NCBI GenBank assembly: GCA_020632795.1 | Contig: JACKEV010000006.1 | Span: 802,501 to 866,500 of the forward strand | DNA: 64,000 bases | DNA from: Alphaproteobacteria bacterium | GTDB taxonomy: Bacteria > Myxococcota_A > UBA796 > CAJQPC01 | Direction of reading: 5' to 3' | Shown here: in pieces, positions 28,140 through 37,641 of the stretch | Position numbering within the stretch: position 1 is the first letter of the stretch | How the letters are laid out: every line of letters begins with the position of its first letter | Translations under genes and position numbers: made by a program | Notes under the pieces: generated by a model | What the model was told of the DNA's origin: nothing | The model's database searches: none | What the model saw: the letters and a program-made list of their open reading frames with translations, nothing else

Positions 28140-28642
28140 CTGTTCTTCGACCGGGACCGCCTTCCCTCCCCCACAGGGCTCGACCTGCGGGTTGGGGCGG
28201 CCGTTACGCCGCCTTCCGGTACTACGCGATCCTCCGACTTCTGCTGGGCCTTCGACCTCTTGTCCTTTCGTTCGCGGGTCTACCGGCCAAAGCCGGAGCC
28301 CAGCAGACCTCCCAGGGTAAGACGCCGAGATTTCATGCCGATCGTGTCGCCACTACGCCCACGGCACCGACAGGGATTGGGCTTCGGCGCTGGAAGCCGC
28401 CTCACCCGCCGTGGACGCCTTACGGCGCTTCACTCTCGTTCACGACCGTCATCCACCTATGGCTTCCTTCAGACATGCCCTCGCGGGCTCCGCTCGGCCG
28501 CTTCGCGCACCGCGCAGGCGGATGGTCTCTTCCACCCCATGCCCTTGCCTCTTCGGTGTTGGGTTCCCCCTGTCAGGGCCCCAGGTCAGGACTTGCGATT
28601 CACATCTCTCACCTCCGATCTCTGGCGTCATGCCTGGCACAC

Positions 28643-30715
28643 GTCGGGTAGCCGGGGGCGGTTGCCTACCCCCGGCTCCCACAGAACCGGACTTACGCTG
28701 TTCGTATCCGGCTCCTCGGGACACCGGGTTGTGACTCCCCGATGCCGGCCGGTTCTCGACCTCGAATCATCCCAGCATCAGCGAGAGCTGAGCCGGGGCG
28801 GCGAGGGCCTGGAGCTTGGCGTCCAACAGTCCTTCGAGGCTGACGAGCCCCCGCTCGGCGAAGTACGCGTTGCGGAGTGCTCGGTCCACGGCGGGGTCGT
28901 GGCTGAGGGGCCAGAGGGACTTGCGCCCCTCGTAGACCCGTCGCCACGCTGTCTTTCGCTTCACGCCCCGGGCGATGAGGTTCATCGCGATCGTTCGTTT
29001 GCGCTTCCAGTGTTTGAGCTGAATCGCGCGCAGCCGTCGCCGGATGTGCGCGTCAAAGCTTTGCAGTGTGCTCCTCTCCCTCGCGGAGACGACCCCGAAG
29101 AAGCCGAACCACCCTCGCAGATACACATTGAGCCGGGCAATGCAGCCCTTCATGGAGCCACCCCAGTTTCGCGGTGTCAGCTCGCGGTGCCGCGCCTTGG
29201 CGCGCCGGATGGTGCGCTCGGAGAAGCGGACCTCCACGGTCCCCTCTGTGGGGCCGTGGGTGAGCCGGAATCCAAGAAAGTGTCGGTCTTCGGGTCGAGC
29301 GACGGCGGACTTCTTCGCGTTCACCTTGAGGCGCAAGCGCCGCTCGATGAACCGCGTCAGGCTCGCCATCACCCGTTGTCCCGCGCGTTCGCTGCGCACG
29401 AAGACGTTCATGTCATCGGCGTAGCGGACGAACCGGTGGCCACGCCGGACGAGCTCGCGGTCAAGCTCGTCCAGCACGACGTTCGACAGCAGCGGAGAGA
29501 GCGGGCCGCCCTGCGGCACCCCTTCATCCGTCGCCACCACCACGCCATCCGGCAGCACCACGCCGGCCTTCAGCATCTGGCCGATCAGCACGAGCAACCT
29601 CCGGTCCGCGACCCGCTCCGCGAGCCGCGCCATCAGCCGCTGGTGGTTCACCCTGTCGAAGAACTTCTCCAGGTCGATGTCCACCACCCATGCGTGTCCG
29701 GCCTTCACATGCCGCTTGGCCTCGGTGAGCGCCGTGTGGCAGCTCCGGCCAGGTCGGAAGCCGTGGCTGCTCCGGTGGAACGTCGGCTCGTACAGCGGTT
29801 CGAGCACCTGCCGCACGGCCTCCTGCACCACCCGGTCCACCACGTTCGGGATCCCCAGCCCTCGCTCGCCGCCGCCCGGCTTCGGGATCTGCACCCGCCG
29901 GATCTCTCCTGGCTGATACCGACCCTCCAGCAGCGCGGACTGCAAGCACGGCTCCAACCTCGCCCAGCGCTTGCGCACCTGCGCGATCGTCTCGCCGTCC
30001 GGCCCTGGGGCCCCGCTGTTCGCTGCCACCTTCTGCAGCGCGTCGCTCAATCGCTCTGTCACCTCCTCCATCGTCGCCGGTGCGCCCTTCTCTCTCTTGA
30101 CCCTCGCCTTCGGCACCCCCGGTCGCGAGCACGCGGACCGGTCCGCGCCTCCCTCATGGGTGGCCCCTCTCGGGTTTTCTGCTGTCGCAAATGTCAGATT
30201 GAGCTGCATCACCTGTTCTTCGACCGGGACCGCCTTCCCTCCCCCACAGGGCTCGACCTGCGGGTTGGGGCGGCCGTTACGCCGCCTTCCGGTACTACGC
30301 GATCCTCCGACTTCTGCTGGGCCTTCGACCTCTTGTCCTTTCGTTCGCGGGTCTACCGGCCAAAGCCGGAGCCCAGCAGACCTCCCAGGGTAAGACGCCG
30401 AGATTTCATGCCGATCGTGTCGCCACTACGCCCACGGCACCGACAGGTACCGGGCTTCGGCGCTGGAAGCCGCCTCACCCGCCGTGGACGCCTTACGGCG
30501 CTTCACTCTCGTTCACGACCGTCATCCACCTATGGCTTCCTTCAGACATGCCCTCGCGGGCTCCGCTCGGCCGCTTCGCGCACCGCGCAGGCGGATGGTC
30601 TCTTCCACCCCATGCCCTTGCCTCTTCGGTGTTGGGTTCCCCCTGTCAGGGCCCCAGGTCAGGACTTGCGATTCACATCACTCACCTCCGATCTCTGGCG
30701 TCATGCCTGGCACAC
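28643..30715 (-). mobile_element. group II intron, copy 2 (upstream member of a tandem)
   Basis: Again 2073 bp, directly abutting copy 1. The 5' end GTGTGCC is at 30715, preceded by host sequence ending GAGCGAAGGAA. Its 3' end CTACCCGAC at 28643 is followed at once by GTGTGCC of copy 1. Between the copies I see only five substitutions: 26781/28854 (silent in the RT), 28375, 28377 and 28378 against 30448, 30450 and 30451, and 28607/30680. Equal length and few differences indicate recent duplication by retrohoming. It lies just past the 3' end of the acyltransferase gene, on the same strand. The 503 bp upstream of its RT (30213-30715) are RNA domains. Confidence 0.9.
28767..30212 (-). CDS. ltrA: group II intron reverse transcriptase/maturase (copy 2)
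   Basis: The protein is identical to the copy 1 product in all 481 residues, including the YADD active site and the X domain. One nucleotide differs between the two genes (position 28854, GAG here against GAA), and it is silent. Either protein could serve both introns in trans, so mobility of the pair would survive loss of one gene. Confidence 0.95.
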   Translation of the reverse strand: MMQLNLTFATAENPRGATHEGGADRSACSRPGVPKARVKREKGAPATMEEVTERLSDALQKVAANSGAPGPDGETIAQVRKRWARLEPCLQSALLEGRYQPGEIRRVQIPKPGGGERGLGIPNVVDRVVQEAVRQVLEPLYEPTFHRSSHGFRPGRSCHTALTEAKRHVKAGHAWVVDIDLEKFFDRVNHQRLMARLAERVADRRLLVLIGQMLKAGVVLPDGVVVATDEGVPQGGPLSPLLSNVVLDELDRELVRRGHRFVRYADDMNVFVRSERAGQRVMASLTRFIERRLRLKVNAKKSAVARPEDRHFLGFRLTHGPTEGTVEVRFSERTIRRAKARHRELTPRNWGGSMKGCIARLNVYLRGWFGFFGVVSARERSTLQSFDAHIRRRLRAIQLKHWKRKRTIAMNLIARGVKRKTAWRRVYEGRKSLWPLSHDPAVDRALRNAYFAERGLVSLEGLLDAKLQALAAPAQLSLMLG

Positions 30716-30816
30716 TTCCTTCGCTCGCCTTTGGCTCGCTGACCATCCCCCGGGGTCGCGCCCTACGGGCGCCGGGTGACCAGTTCACGGTTCATGGAGG
30801 GTCCGTATGAGCCCAC

Positions 30817-32295
30817 CTACTCATCCGCCACCACCCGACCGTCCTCGGCGACCTCTCCCGGGAGGTCCAGCCCCTCGCCCATGCCGATGAGCAGGTCGTG
30901 CAGCTCGGCGCGCTCCACCTTGAGGTGGGCCAGGGCCACCCGGGCCCGCTGCCGGGTCAGCCGCACCCGCACCGCGCGGGCGGTCTCCCGGACCACCCGG
31001 AGGTAGCGCACGCCGGCCGCGCCCCCGGCGAAGGCCAGGATGGACGTCGTGAGCCCCGCCAGCACCGGGGTGTCAGGCAGCGAGGGGTAGGCCAGCGCGA
31101 GCTGCCACTGCCCGACGGCCACCGCGACCCCGGCGCCGATCCAGGCCAGCGGGAACAGCACCGCCCCCACCATCAGCTTGGCGGTCGCCACGTCCTTCTG
31201 GCGCTTGCTGCCCACCTGCGCGATGACCCACAAGAGCCCTGCCACCGGCGCGTTCACCAGGAAGCCGATGAACAGGATCGGCGGCAGCAGCAGGAAGACG
31301 AAGACCACCTGCAGGAGCAGGAGCGCCACCAGCCACGGGGAGACCAGCCGGGGGGCCTCGTCCAGCTCGTGGTCCTCCAGCCCCAGGGCCCGCAGGTCCT
31401 CGTCGTACTCCTCCAGGCGGCGCTTGATGGCCTCGACCTGCTCGGGGTGGGTCTGCATCCGGGCGACGTAGCCGGAGCGGATGCGGGCGAAGCCCAGGAT
31501 GCGCTCCTCCATGCGGGGCGCGCGCAGGTGGGACCCGGCGCGGTGGGCCCGCTCGGCGCGGACCAGCTTGCGGGCCCGGTGCATGAGGTGGTGGAGGCGC
31601 CAGTCGTCGGTGGCGTGCACCACGTCGTGGAGCACCCGCTCGATCTCGGCGGTGAGCGCGCGGACGCGGGCCTCGGCGGCGTCGGGGTCCTCGCCATCCC
31701 CGGGCGTGACGTCCAGCTCGGGGTTCAGCGGCAGCGGCGGGTGGAAGACGATCAGGGCGCTGGAGCGGAACACCTGCTTGTCGTCGTAGAACAGCCCCAC
31801 CGGGACGATGACCGGCGGCACATCCCCCCCGTCGGCGAGCTGCCGGGCCCGGTAGTACAGCCGCGCCGCGCCGCTGCGGGCCCGGGTGGGGTGCGGGGCG
31901 TCGTGGCTGTCGCCCTCCGGGAACAGGCAGGAGTAGCTGGTCCGGGCGAGCTGGCCGGCCAGGGCGTCGAGGCTCCGCTGGTTGGCCGCCCGCCGGGCGT
32001 CGGGGTCCATCGCTTTGGCGTCCATCGACCGGAAGATGGGGACCGTGCCCACCGCCCGCATGATCTGCCCGAGGCCCGGCACCTTGAACAGCCCGTGCCG
32101 CGCCCCGAACACCACCTGCCGGGGGAAGAACGTGAAGATGAGGGCCGGGTCGATCATGCCGTTGGGGTGCCAGGAGACCAGCAGCCCGCCGCCGTTCGCG
32201 GGGACGTTGGAGAGGCCCACCACCTCGACGCGCCGGAAGAACGCGCCGATGAGGAAGCGCGCGAAGGTGACCACGCCCTGGTACGTGCGGTTCAC
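30817..32295 (-). CDS. PlsC-type acyltransferase with C-terminal membrane domain
   Basis: The 492-residue product has a glycerophospholipid acyltransferase domain in its first ~220 residues. The HX4D catalytic motif is VSWHPNGMIDP and the substrate motif LFPEGDSHD. The rest is unusual for PlsC (about 240 aa): a basic helical linker with YEEDLRAL-type coiled coil, then four or so transmembrane segments (~330-440) and a basic tail. PlsC moves an acyl chain onto lysophosphatidate; the extra membrane domain suggests a different acceptor. It starts at a GTG, 4 bp after the lipoprotein gene stop, forming an operon with it. Confidence 0.85.
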   Translation of the reverse strand: MNRTYQGVVTFARFLIGAFFRRVEVVGLSNVPANGGGLLVSWHPNGMIDPALIFTFFPRQVVFGARHGLFKVPGLGQIMRAVGTVPIFRSMDAKAMDPDARRAANQRSLDALAGQLARTSYSCLFPEGDSHDAPHPTRARSGAARLYYRARQLADGGDVPPVIVPVGLFYDDKQVFRSSALIVFHPPLPLNPELDVTPGDGEDPDAAEARVRALTAEIERVLHDVVHATDDWRLHHLMHRARKLVRAERAHRAGSHLRAPRMEERILGFARIRSGYVARMQTHPEQVEAIKRRLEEYDEDLRALGLEDHELDEAPRLVSPWLVALLLLQVVFVFLLLPPILFIGFLVNAPVAGLLWVIAQVGSKRQKDVATAKLMVGAVLFPLAWIGAGVAVAVGQWQLALAYPSLPDTPVLAGLTTSILAFAGGAAGVRYLRVVRETARAVRVRLTRQRARVALAHLKVERAELHDLLIGMGEGLDLPGEVAEDGRVVADE

Positions 32296-32299
32296 GGCC

Positions 32300-32719
32300 T
32301 CACAGCGACTTCATCTGGGACCAGTCGCAGGTCCCGGGGCTGATGGGGAACTCGGAGTACTGCCCGCTCATCTCCTCGGCCACCGAATCCAGGGTGCCGG
32401 TGGCCGGCCCGCAGGTGGCGACCGACCCGTCGGACCAGGCGCAGTCGCCCACGTCCACGCTCAGGGGCACGGCGGTCCCGCCCTCGTCGAAGGGCTCGTA
32501 CTGGACCTCCATCGTGAACAGGAGCTGCTGGTCCCCCACCGTCAGCCGGGCGTCGCTGACGAACTCCAGCTCGTCCTCGGTGGGGATGAACTCCAGGTTC
32601 ATGGCCATCCGGGGGTTCGCGCCGCAGTTGACCGCGCCCTGCCAGAACCCGGAGATGAGGTAGGGATCCTCGGCGCACCCTCCGAGCAGGGGCAGCAGGA
32701 CCAGGGCCGCCGTTCGCAT
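32300..32719 (-). CDS. small lipoprotein
   Basis: A 139-residue protein with a short signal and lipobox (VLLPLLGGCAED, Cys15). The mature part has four more Cys (VNCG, GDCAW, ATCGP, GTCDW), probably two disulfides, and an acidic, beta-rich composition. No family is recognised. It precedes the acyltransferase gene with a 4-bp gap, so the two are one transcript. It diverges from the 847-residue membrane protein. Confidence 0.75.
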   Translation of the reverse strand: MRTAALVLLPLLGGCAEDPYLISGFWQGAVNCGANPRMAMNLEFIPTEDELEFVSDARLTVGDQQLLFTMEVQYEPFDEGGTAVPLSVDVGDCAWSDGSVATCGPATGTLDSVAEEMSGQYSEFPISPGTCDWSQMKSL

Positions 32720-32804
32720 CTTCGACTCCGGGAGAAGGCCGCCTCCAGTCTACCGGATCCGGGAGCCGGGGCCACGCGTCGGGTCCGGATCCGATAGGCT
32801 CTCG

Positions 32805-35348
32805 GTGATGCGCTCTCTTGGTCCCTGGCTCCGCGGCAACCGCCTCCTGCTGCTCGTGACGATCTTCAGCGCGCTGGTCATCGTGCTGGGCGAGCTGCAG
32901 GCCGAGGCCCTCGTGCTCGGGGATCTGGACGACGCCACCGAGACCGCGGAGGAGGACTCCTTCCTCGTGGGCTGGGAGGGGCGCGTCGCCGCCCAGTACT
33001 ACGCCTCGCGGGGCATGTACGGGCGGGGCTTCAACCAGCTCGCGGACCAGGCCCGGGCCAACCCCGACCAGCCACGGCTGCTGCAGGGCGCGGCCAGCAT
33101 CGCGGCCACCGAGGAGTCCCTGCTCCCCCCCAACATCGGCCTGCACCACGGCGGGCTGGCCCGCCTCGACGACCTGGCCCCCCTGCTCGGCGGCCCCACC
33201 CCCTACCACGCGATGGCCCTGTGGTCCCGGCGGGACTACAGCCGGGCGATCTCGCGCTTCGCGGCGGTGCTGGCCAGCGACAGCACCCTGTGGCTCAGCA
33301 GCCCGGTCAACCGCGCGCGGGTCTGCTTCCTGTACGCCGACGCCCTCAAGGTCCTGGAGCAGCACCATGCCGCCGCGCGGCACCTCGGCCAGCTCTCCGG
33401 CGAGGACGTCGATCCGCCTGCCCTGCTGCGCACCGCTCCGCAGGCCCAGGAGGCCATCTGCGCCATCCCCGACGGCAACGCCGGCCGCTGGGGCATCCTC
33501 GCGCGCGGCGAGCTGGACAAGCCCCGCGCCCTGTCGGTGGACATCTTCATCAACCGGGAGCTGACCCGGCTGACCTTCTCCGTCCGCCTGGACCGGGAGC
33601 GGGCCCGGGCCCTGACCCTGGACCCGACCGTCACCGGGGAGCCGCGCTACCGCCTGCCGGGCGCGGTGCTGGGGGGCACCCGGATCAACGCCTCGTTCCT
33701 GGTCGATCTGGAGCCCGAGGACGTCACGTTGAAGACCGACGCGGCGGGCGACGTCATCATCACCGCGCGCTATCGGGTGGCCCACGACGACGTCTCCACC
33801 TGGAACAGCAGCGAGACCGGGCGGGAGCTGTTCGAGATGTCCCTGCCCGAGGGCATCCCGTTCGAGCTGGTGCTGCCGATGTGGGCCCGCCAGGTGCCCG
33901 TCGCCCTGTCCATGACCGGGGACGGCGTGGAGATCCGCCGCAGCGCCCCGATGCCCACCAGCCTCAACAACAACAAGGCGAGCTGGTCGTGGGGGCCGGA
34001 CTCGCCGCCCGTCGATCGCCCGCTGCGGCTCGTGGCCCTGGCGGACCTGGGCACCCTCAACACCGCCGGGATCCTGCTCCCGGTGGTGGTGCCGGCGGTG
34101 CCCAAGGCGACCCTCGGCCTGCTCCTGCTGCTGGTGGTGGGGGTGGCCACCTGGATCCACGTCAAGCGGCGCCACGAGGCGCCCTGGTCGGCCTGGAAGA
34201 CCGGCTCCACGGTGCTCGACATCCTGGTGGCCGGGCTCCTGGCGCCGCTGCTGGCCATCGTGGTCATCAAGCCGCTGTGGTTCTCCATCCGCGGCGGGCA
34301 GCCCCTTCTGGCCGTGGGCAGCACCCTGCACCTGGCCGAAGGGCAGCGGGCGTACTGGACCCTGGGGGCGGCGGTGGTCTTCGTGATGGCGGTGTCCAAC
34401 GGCGGCACCGACGCCCAGGCCCGCTACCTGCGGCGGCTGGGGGCGCTGCTGTTCTCGGGCTACCTCTCGGTGCAGTTCGGCTTCGTGCCCTGGTGGCAGA
34501 TGGTGCTCATCGGGGGCGTGATCGCGCCGCTGGTCTACTTCACCTGGCTCGTGCCCCGGGAGGCCCCGCTGCTGGGCATGACCCACCCCCAGGCGCAGTC
34601 GATCGAGGACCGCCGTGAGGAGCTGCTGGTCGCCGCCTACACGATGAGCGAGATCGACGACGTCGAGCGCGCCCTGGAGCGCTGGCCCGCCAAGGTGGCC
34701 GAGGGCAAGGGCAGCGTGGAGGACCTCGGCAAGGCCCGCCTGACCCTCGACGCGCTGCGGCACGACTGCACCGGGAAGCTGGACGTGATGCTCGACAACC
34801 TGGGGGTCACCGGGCTCAAGCTGCGCGAGCTGGTGCTGGGGGTGGGCCCCTCGGCCGATCCCTGGCGGAACGCCGCGATCGCCCTGGGCTTCGGCGGCAT
34901 CCCCACCCTCTTCCTGACCCTGGGCACGGGCAAGTTCGGCGCGGCCACGATGCTCACGAACCTCGCGTTCTTCGGGCTCACCTTCCGCTGGCTGCGCGGG
35001 GCGAACGGCCTGGAGAAGGCGGTGGCCTACGGGCTGGCCCAGTCGAGCCTGGTGCTGCTGCCCGCGTTCCTGCGCAGCCGCACCCAGGTGTCGCTGACCG
35101 CGGCGCTTGTGGAGGCCATCCTGCTCGTCCTGGTGCTGATGACCGCCGGGCTCCTCATGGACGTGCTGACCACCCGGCGGCGGTGGCGGACGCTGGTGCG
35201 CCTCTATGATGTGCCCACAGTGACCCGCCTGGCCGGCGGCACGGCGGCGGCCATCACCGCCGCGGTGGCCGGCATCCTGGCCAACGGCTCCTCCGAGGTG
35301 GTCAGCCTGCTCTGGGACCAGATCAACGGACGGTTCGGCGGGCTGTGA
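32805..35348 (+). CDS. large multi-pass membrane protein with TPR-like outer region
   Basis: An 847-residue protein. One N-terminal transmembrane anchor (LLLLVTIFSALVIVLG) is followed by a ~350-residue region with TPR-like helices (~55-190, FNQLADQARANPDQPRLLQ, ADALKVLEQHHAAARHL) and a beta-rich stretch. After that come about a dozen hydrophobic segments, with a helical insert at ~600-670 (EERREELL, LERWPAKVAEG). No known family. Start is GTG-ATG; either codon may be used. It overlaps the next gene by 4 bp (GTGA), so the two membrane proteins are coupled. Confidence 0.7.
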   Translation: MMRSLGPWLRGNRLLLLVTIFSALVIVLGELQAEALVLGDLDDATETAEEDSFLVGWEGRVAAQYYASRGMYGRGFNQLADQARANPDQPRLLQGAASIAATEESLLPPNIGLHHGGLARLDDLAPLLGGPTPYHAMALWSRRDYSRAISRFAAVLASDSTLWLSSPVNRARVCFLYADALKVLEQHHAAARHLGQLSGEDVDPPALLRTAPQAQEAICAIPDGNAGRWGILARGELDKPRALSVDIFINRELTRLTFSVRLDRERARALTLDPTVTGEPRYRLPGAVLGGTRINASFLVDLEPEDVTLKTDAAGDVIITARYRVAHDDVSTWNSSETGRELFEMSLPEGIPFELVLPMWARQVPVALSMTGDGVEIRRSAPMPTSLNNNKASWSWGPDSPPVDRPLRLVALADLGTLNTAGILLPVVVPAVPKATLGLLLLLVVGVATWIHVKRRHEAPWSAWKTGSTVLDILVAGLLAPLLAIVVIKPLWFSIRGGQPLLAVGSTLHLAEGQRAYWTLGAAVVFVMAVSNGGTDAQARYLRRLGALLFSGYLSVQFGFVPWWQMVLIGGVIAPLVYFTWLVPREAPLLGMTHPQAQSIEDRREELLVAAYTMSEIDDVERALERWPAKVAEGKGSVEDLGKARLTLDALRHDCTGKLDVMLDNLGVTGLKLRELVLGVGPSADPWRNAAIALGFGGIPTLFLTLGTGKFGAATMLTNLAFFGLTFRWLRGANGLEKAVAYGLAQSSLVLLPAFLRSRTQVSLTAALVEAILLVLVLMTAGLLMDVLTTRRRWRTLVRLYDVPTVTRLAGGTAAAITAAVAGILANGSSEVVSLLWDQINGRFGGL

Positions 35349-37147
35349 GGGGTCGCTGGACGCCCTGGATGCTCGCCGTGGCGGGCTACGCGGCCCTGGC
35401 CGTGGCGCTGAGCTGGCCGCTGGCGGCGCACCTCACCACCGCGCTGCCCGGCTACCCCAACGTCGACGCGATGGACACCCTCACCCTGCGGGGCCTCGTC
35501 GCGCAGATGCTGCGCCACCCCGGAGACTGGCCGTGGTCGGAGGGCGTGTACTTCCCGGCCGGCTACCCGGTGGGGCAGCTCACCCCGAACCTGCTCGACC
35601 ACGCGCTGGGGGCGCCGTTCGCGCTGTCGCTGCCCTTCCCCCTGGGCGACAACCTGTGGTGGCTGGCAGTGATGACGGCGAACGGGCTGGCCGGCCACCA
35701 CCTGGGGCGGCAGCTCGGCGGCAGCCACGGGGCCGGCGCCTTGATGGGGGTGGGCTGGGCCTGCGCGGACCCTCTGCTGCGGGAGCTGAACCTGCTGCAC
35801 GCCCCCCAGAGCCTGATGCCGTGGACGCCGCTGTACCTCGGGGCGCTCATGCGGGCCCTGGGTGACCAGGGGCGGCTCCGGGACGGTGCGATGGCGGGCC
35901 TGTGGATGGGGCTCTCCGGGCTGACGTACTGGTACCAGGTGCTCTTCCTGGCCTTCGGGACCGCCCCGCTGGCCGCGTGGCGGCTGTGGCGTCGGCCGGC
36001 CGCGGCGAAGCCCTTCGGCGTGGCCGTGCTCACCGCCACCCTGGTGGCCGCGCCGCTGCTGATCCCGATGCTGCGGGGATGGGAGGCGCTGCCCCTCGCG
36101 GATCCCGCGTTCGCGCCGGCGCCGTTGGACATGCGCGCTGCGCTGGAACCCATCCCCGAGGGCCTGCGCTTCGTGGTGGAGCAGTCCGCGCCCCTGGGCT
36201 TCCCCTTCCAGTCCGGCCCGCTGGACCGCAGCAATCGGGTGTCCCTGGTCCTGCTCGCGGCGGCCGGCGTGGTGCTGTGGCGCCGCCGGCCCGAGGGCTG
36301 GGGAGCGATCGTCGCGATGGCCGGGGTGGGGGCGGTGTTCGCGCTCGGCCCCTATCTCAAGCTGGGAGAGGACCCCCTGCTGCTGGGCGGTCGGCCCCTC
36401 GCCCTGCCCTTCCGCTGGCTGGGGGCGCTGCACCCCTTCCTGGAGCGCCTGACCTGGCCGCAGCGCTGGGGCATGCTGATCCCGCTGGGCCTGGGGGCGC
36501 TGGCCTGCCGGGCGCCCCGCCCGTGGCTGTGGGTCCCTGCGGTGGTCCTCGAGGCCCTGCTGCTCTCGGGCAACGCCCCCCTCCAAACCCAGGACGTGCG
36601 GGATCTGGAGCCCTGGCGCGTGCTGTCCGCCGCCTCAGGGGCGGTGATCGAGCTGCCGCTGGCCCGGGAGGGCCTCGACGCCCCTCTGGTGGGTCTGCAC
36701 GCCCGCTACCATCGCCGCCCGATGGTCAACCCCATGCTTCTGCCGCCGGGCGCGGCGCTGCCGGAGGGCTGGCGGGACTGGGTCGCCGCGCAGCCGCTGA
36801 TGGTCTACCTCCAGTCCTTCGAAGAGGGCCGCTACCCGCCGGATCCGGGGCCCGATGCGGTGCGCACGATGCAGGAGGCCGGCGTCGCGGCCATCGCCCT
36901 GGACGCCCTGCCGGGCTCGGTCATCACGGAGGGCGTTGTAAACCGGTACGTTACAGGACTGGGGCGCCACCTGGGCCCGCCCCAGGACCACGGCGCGCTG
37001 TTCGTGTGGTGGCTCCAGCCGCCGACCCGGGCGGTGACGCCCCTCTCGGATGGCGCGGCCTGGCGCGAAGCGGTCCACCGCCGCCGCGTGCTCAACCCCC
37101 CCGCCCCTCTGGATACGCTGATCGAGCCGCTCGACGATCGGAGGTGA
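35345..37147 (+). CDS. multi-pass membrane protein, GT-C glycosyltransferase-like topology
   Basis: A 600-residue protein with ~10-11 transmembrane segments and a soluble C-terminal tail (~430-600). The first outer loop has PNVDAMDTLTLRG and PAGYPVGQLTPNLLDHALG. Acidic residues in the first loop are typical of GT-C lipid-linked sugar transferases, but no exact family signature is seen. Layout and a WY motif (GLTYWYQVLF) recall the 458-residue protein at 60493-61857. GTG start overlapping the preceding stop. A role in glycan or glycolipid assembly is inference. Confidence 0.6.
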   Translation: MRGRWTPWMLAVAGYAALAVALSWPLAAHLTTALPGYPNVDAMDTLTLRGLVAQMLRHPGDWPWSEGVYFPAGYPVGQLTPNLLDHALGAPFALSLPFPLGDNLWWLAVMTANGLAGHHLGRQLGGSHGAGALMGVGWACADPLLRELNLLHAPQSLMPWTPLYLGALMRALGDQGRLRDGAMAGLWMGLSGLTYWYQVLFLAFGTAPLAAWRLWRRPAAAKPFGVAVLTATLVAAPLLIPMLRGWEALPLADPAFAPAPLDMRAALEPIPEGLRFVVEQSAPLGFPFQSGPLDRSNRVSLVLLAAAGVVLWRRRPEGWGAIVAMAGVGAVFALGPYLKLGEDPLLLGGRPLALPFRWLGALHPFLERLTWPQRWGMLIPLGLGALACRAPRPWLWVPAVVLEALLLSGNAPLQTQDVRDLEPWRVLSAASGAVIELPLAREGLDAPLVGLHARYHRRPMVNPMLLPPGAALPEGWRDWVAAQPLMVYLQSFEEGRYPPDPGPDAVRTMQEAGVAAIALDALPGSVITEGVVNRYVTGLGRHLGPPQDHGALFVWWLQPPTRAVTPLSDGAAWREAVHRRRVLNPPAPLDTLIEPLDDRR

Positions 37148-37149
37148 GG

Positions 37150-37593
37150 ATGATCTGGTTGGCCCTGCTCGCCTGCAAGGGGGCGCCCTTCGACTCAGGC
37201 CTGGCCTGCACGGACATCGGCTGCATCGACGGGCTGGAGATCCGCTTTGAGACCGACGGCTGGCCGGCGGGCCGCTACGTCGTGGCCCTGGACCTCGACG
37301 GCGCCACCGAGACCTGCACCGCCACTCTGCCCTTCGGCGACAGCCCCGACGACGGCTGCGACGGCGAGGCCTCCCTGAGCCTCATCGGCACCCGCCTGCC
37401 TGCGGCGCAGCAGGCCATCGGCGGGGTGTGGCTGACCCGGACGGACCTGAGCGCGGTGGGGCTGACCCTCTCCCGGGACGACGCGGTGCTCGTCGAGACC
37501 ACCCTCACGCCGGAGTACGAGACCCTCGCGCCCAACGGGGAGGCCTGCGGGCCGGTGTGTCGGTACGCGTCGGAGGCGGTGGTGGTGCCCTGA
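37150..37593 (+). CDS. small lipoprotein with very short signal
   Basis: A 147-residue protein. The ATG at 37150 follows GGAGGT; an in-frame GTG two codons upstream would overlap the previous stop and add an Arg to the signal. The lipobox is LALLACKG, with Cys only 9 residues from the ATG, very short for a type II signal. The mature part has paired Cys (ACTDIGC, ETCTATL, DGCDG, EACGPVCR). It is the third gene of the membrane-protein operon. No family recognised. Confidence 0.7.
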   Translation: MIWLALLACKGAPFDSGLACTDIGCIDGLEIRFETDGWPAGRYVVALDLDGATETCTATLPFGDSPDDGCDGEASLSLIGTRLPAAQQAIGGVWLTRTDLSAVGLTLSRDDAVLVETTLTPEYETLAPNGEACGPVCRYASEAVVVP

Positions 37594-37641
37594 TCGCGCC
37601 CCGCGGGTTACCGACCCTTCCCTCTGTCCTCGGAAGTCCCC

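Larger units (their letters stand above)
26570..28642 (-). mobile_element. group II intron, copy 1 (downstream member of a tandem)
   Basis: A 2073-bp intron read on the minus strand. The 5' end is GTGTGCC at 28642, the reverse transcriptase sits in domain IV, domain V spans 26641-26611 and domain VI 26610-26570. Domain V starts GAGCC and folds as an 8-bp lower stem, 2-nt AG bulge and 4-bp upper stem. Domain VI has a bulged A at 26576, 7 nt from the 3' end (CTACCCGAC). Its 5' neighbour is not host DNA but the 3' end of copy 2, with no spacer. The 503 bp at 28140-28642 are the RNA domains I-IV and hold no gene. Parts look intact and potentially active. Confidence 0.9.

Noticed and set aside
26570..30715. 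The intron tandem as an assembly duplication
   Set aside because: The copies differ at five positions and the junctions follow exact intron ends, which a misassembly would not produce. Long reads would settle it.
26589..30779. A plus-strand open frame of 1396 codons across the introns
   Set aside because: It is antisense to both reverse transcriptases and simply repeats itself with the 2073-bp unit. The RT frames have conserved motifs and this one has none.
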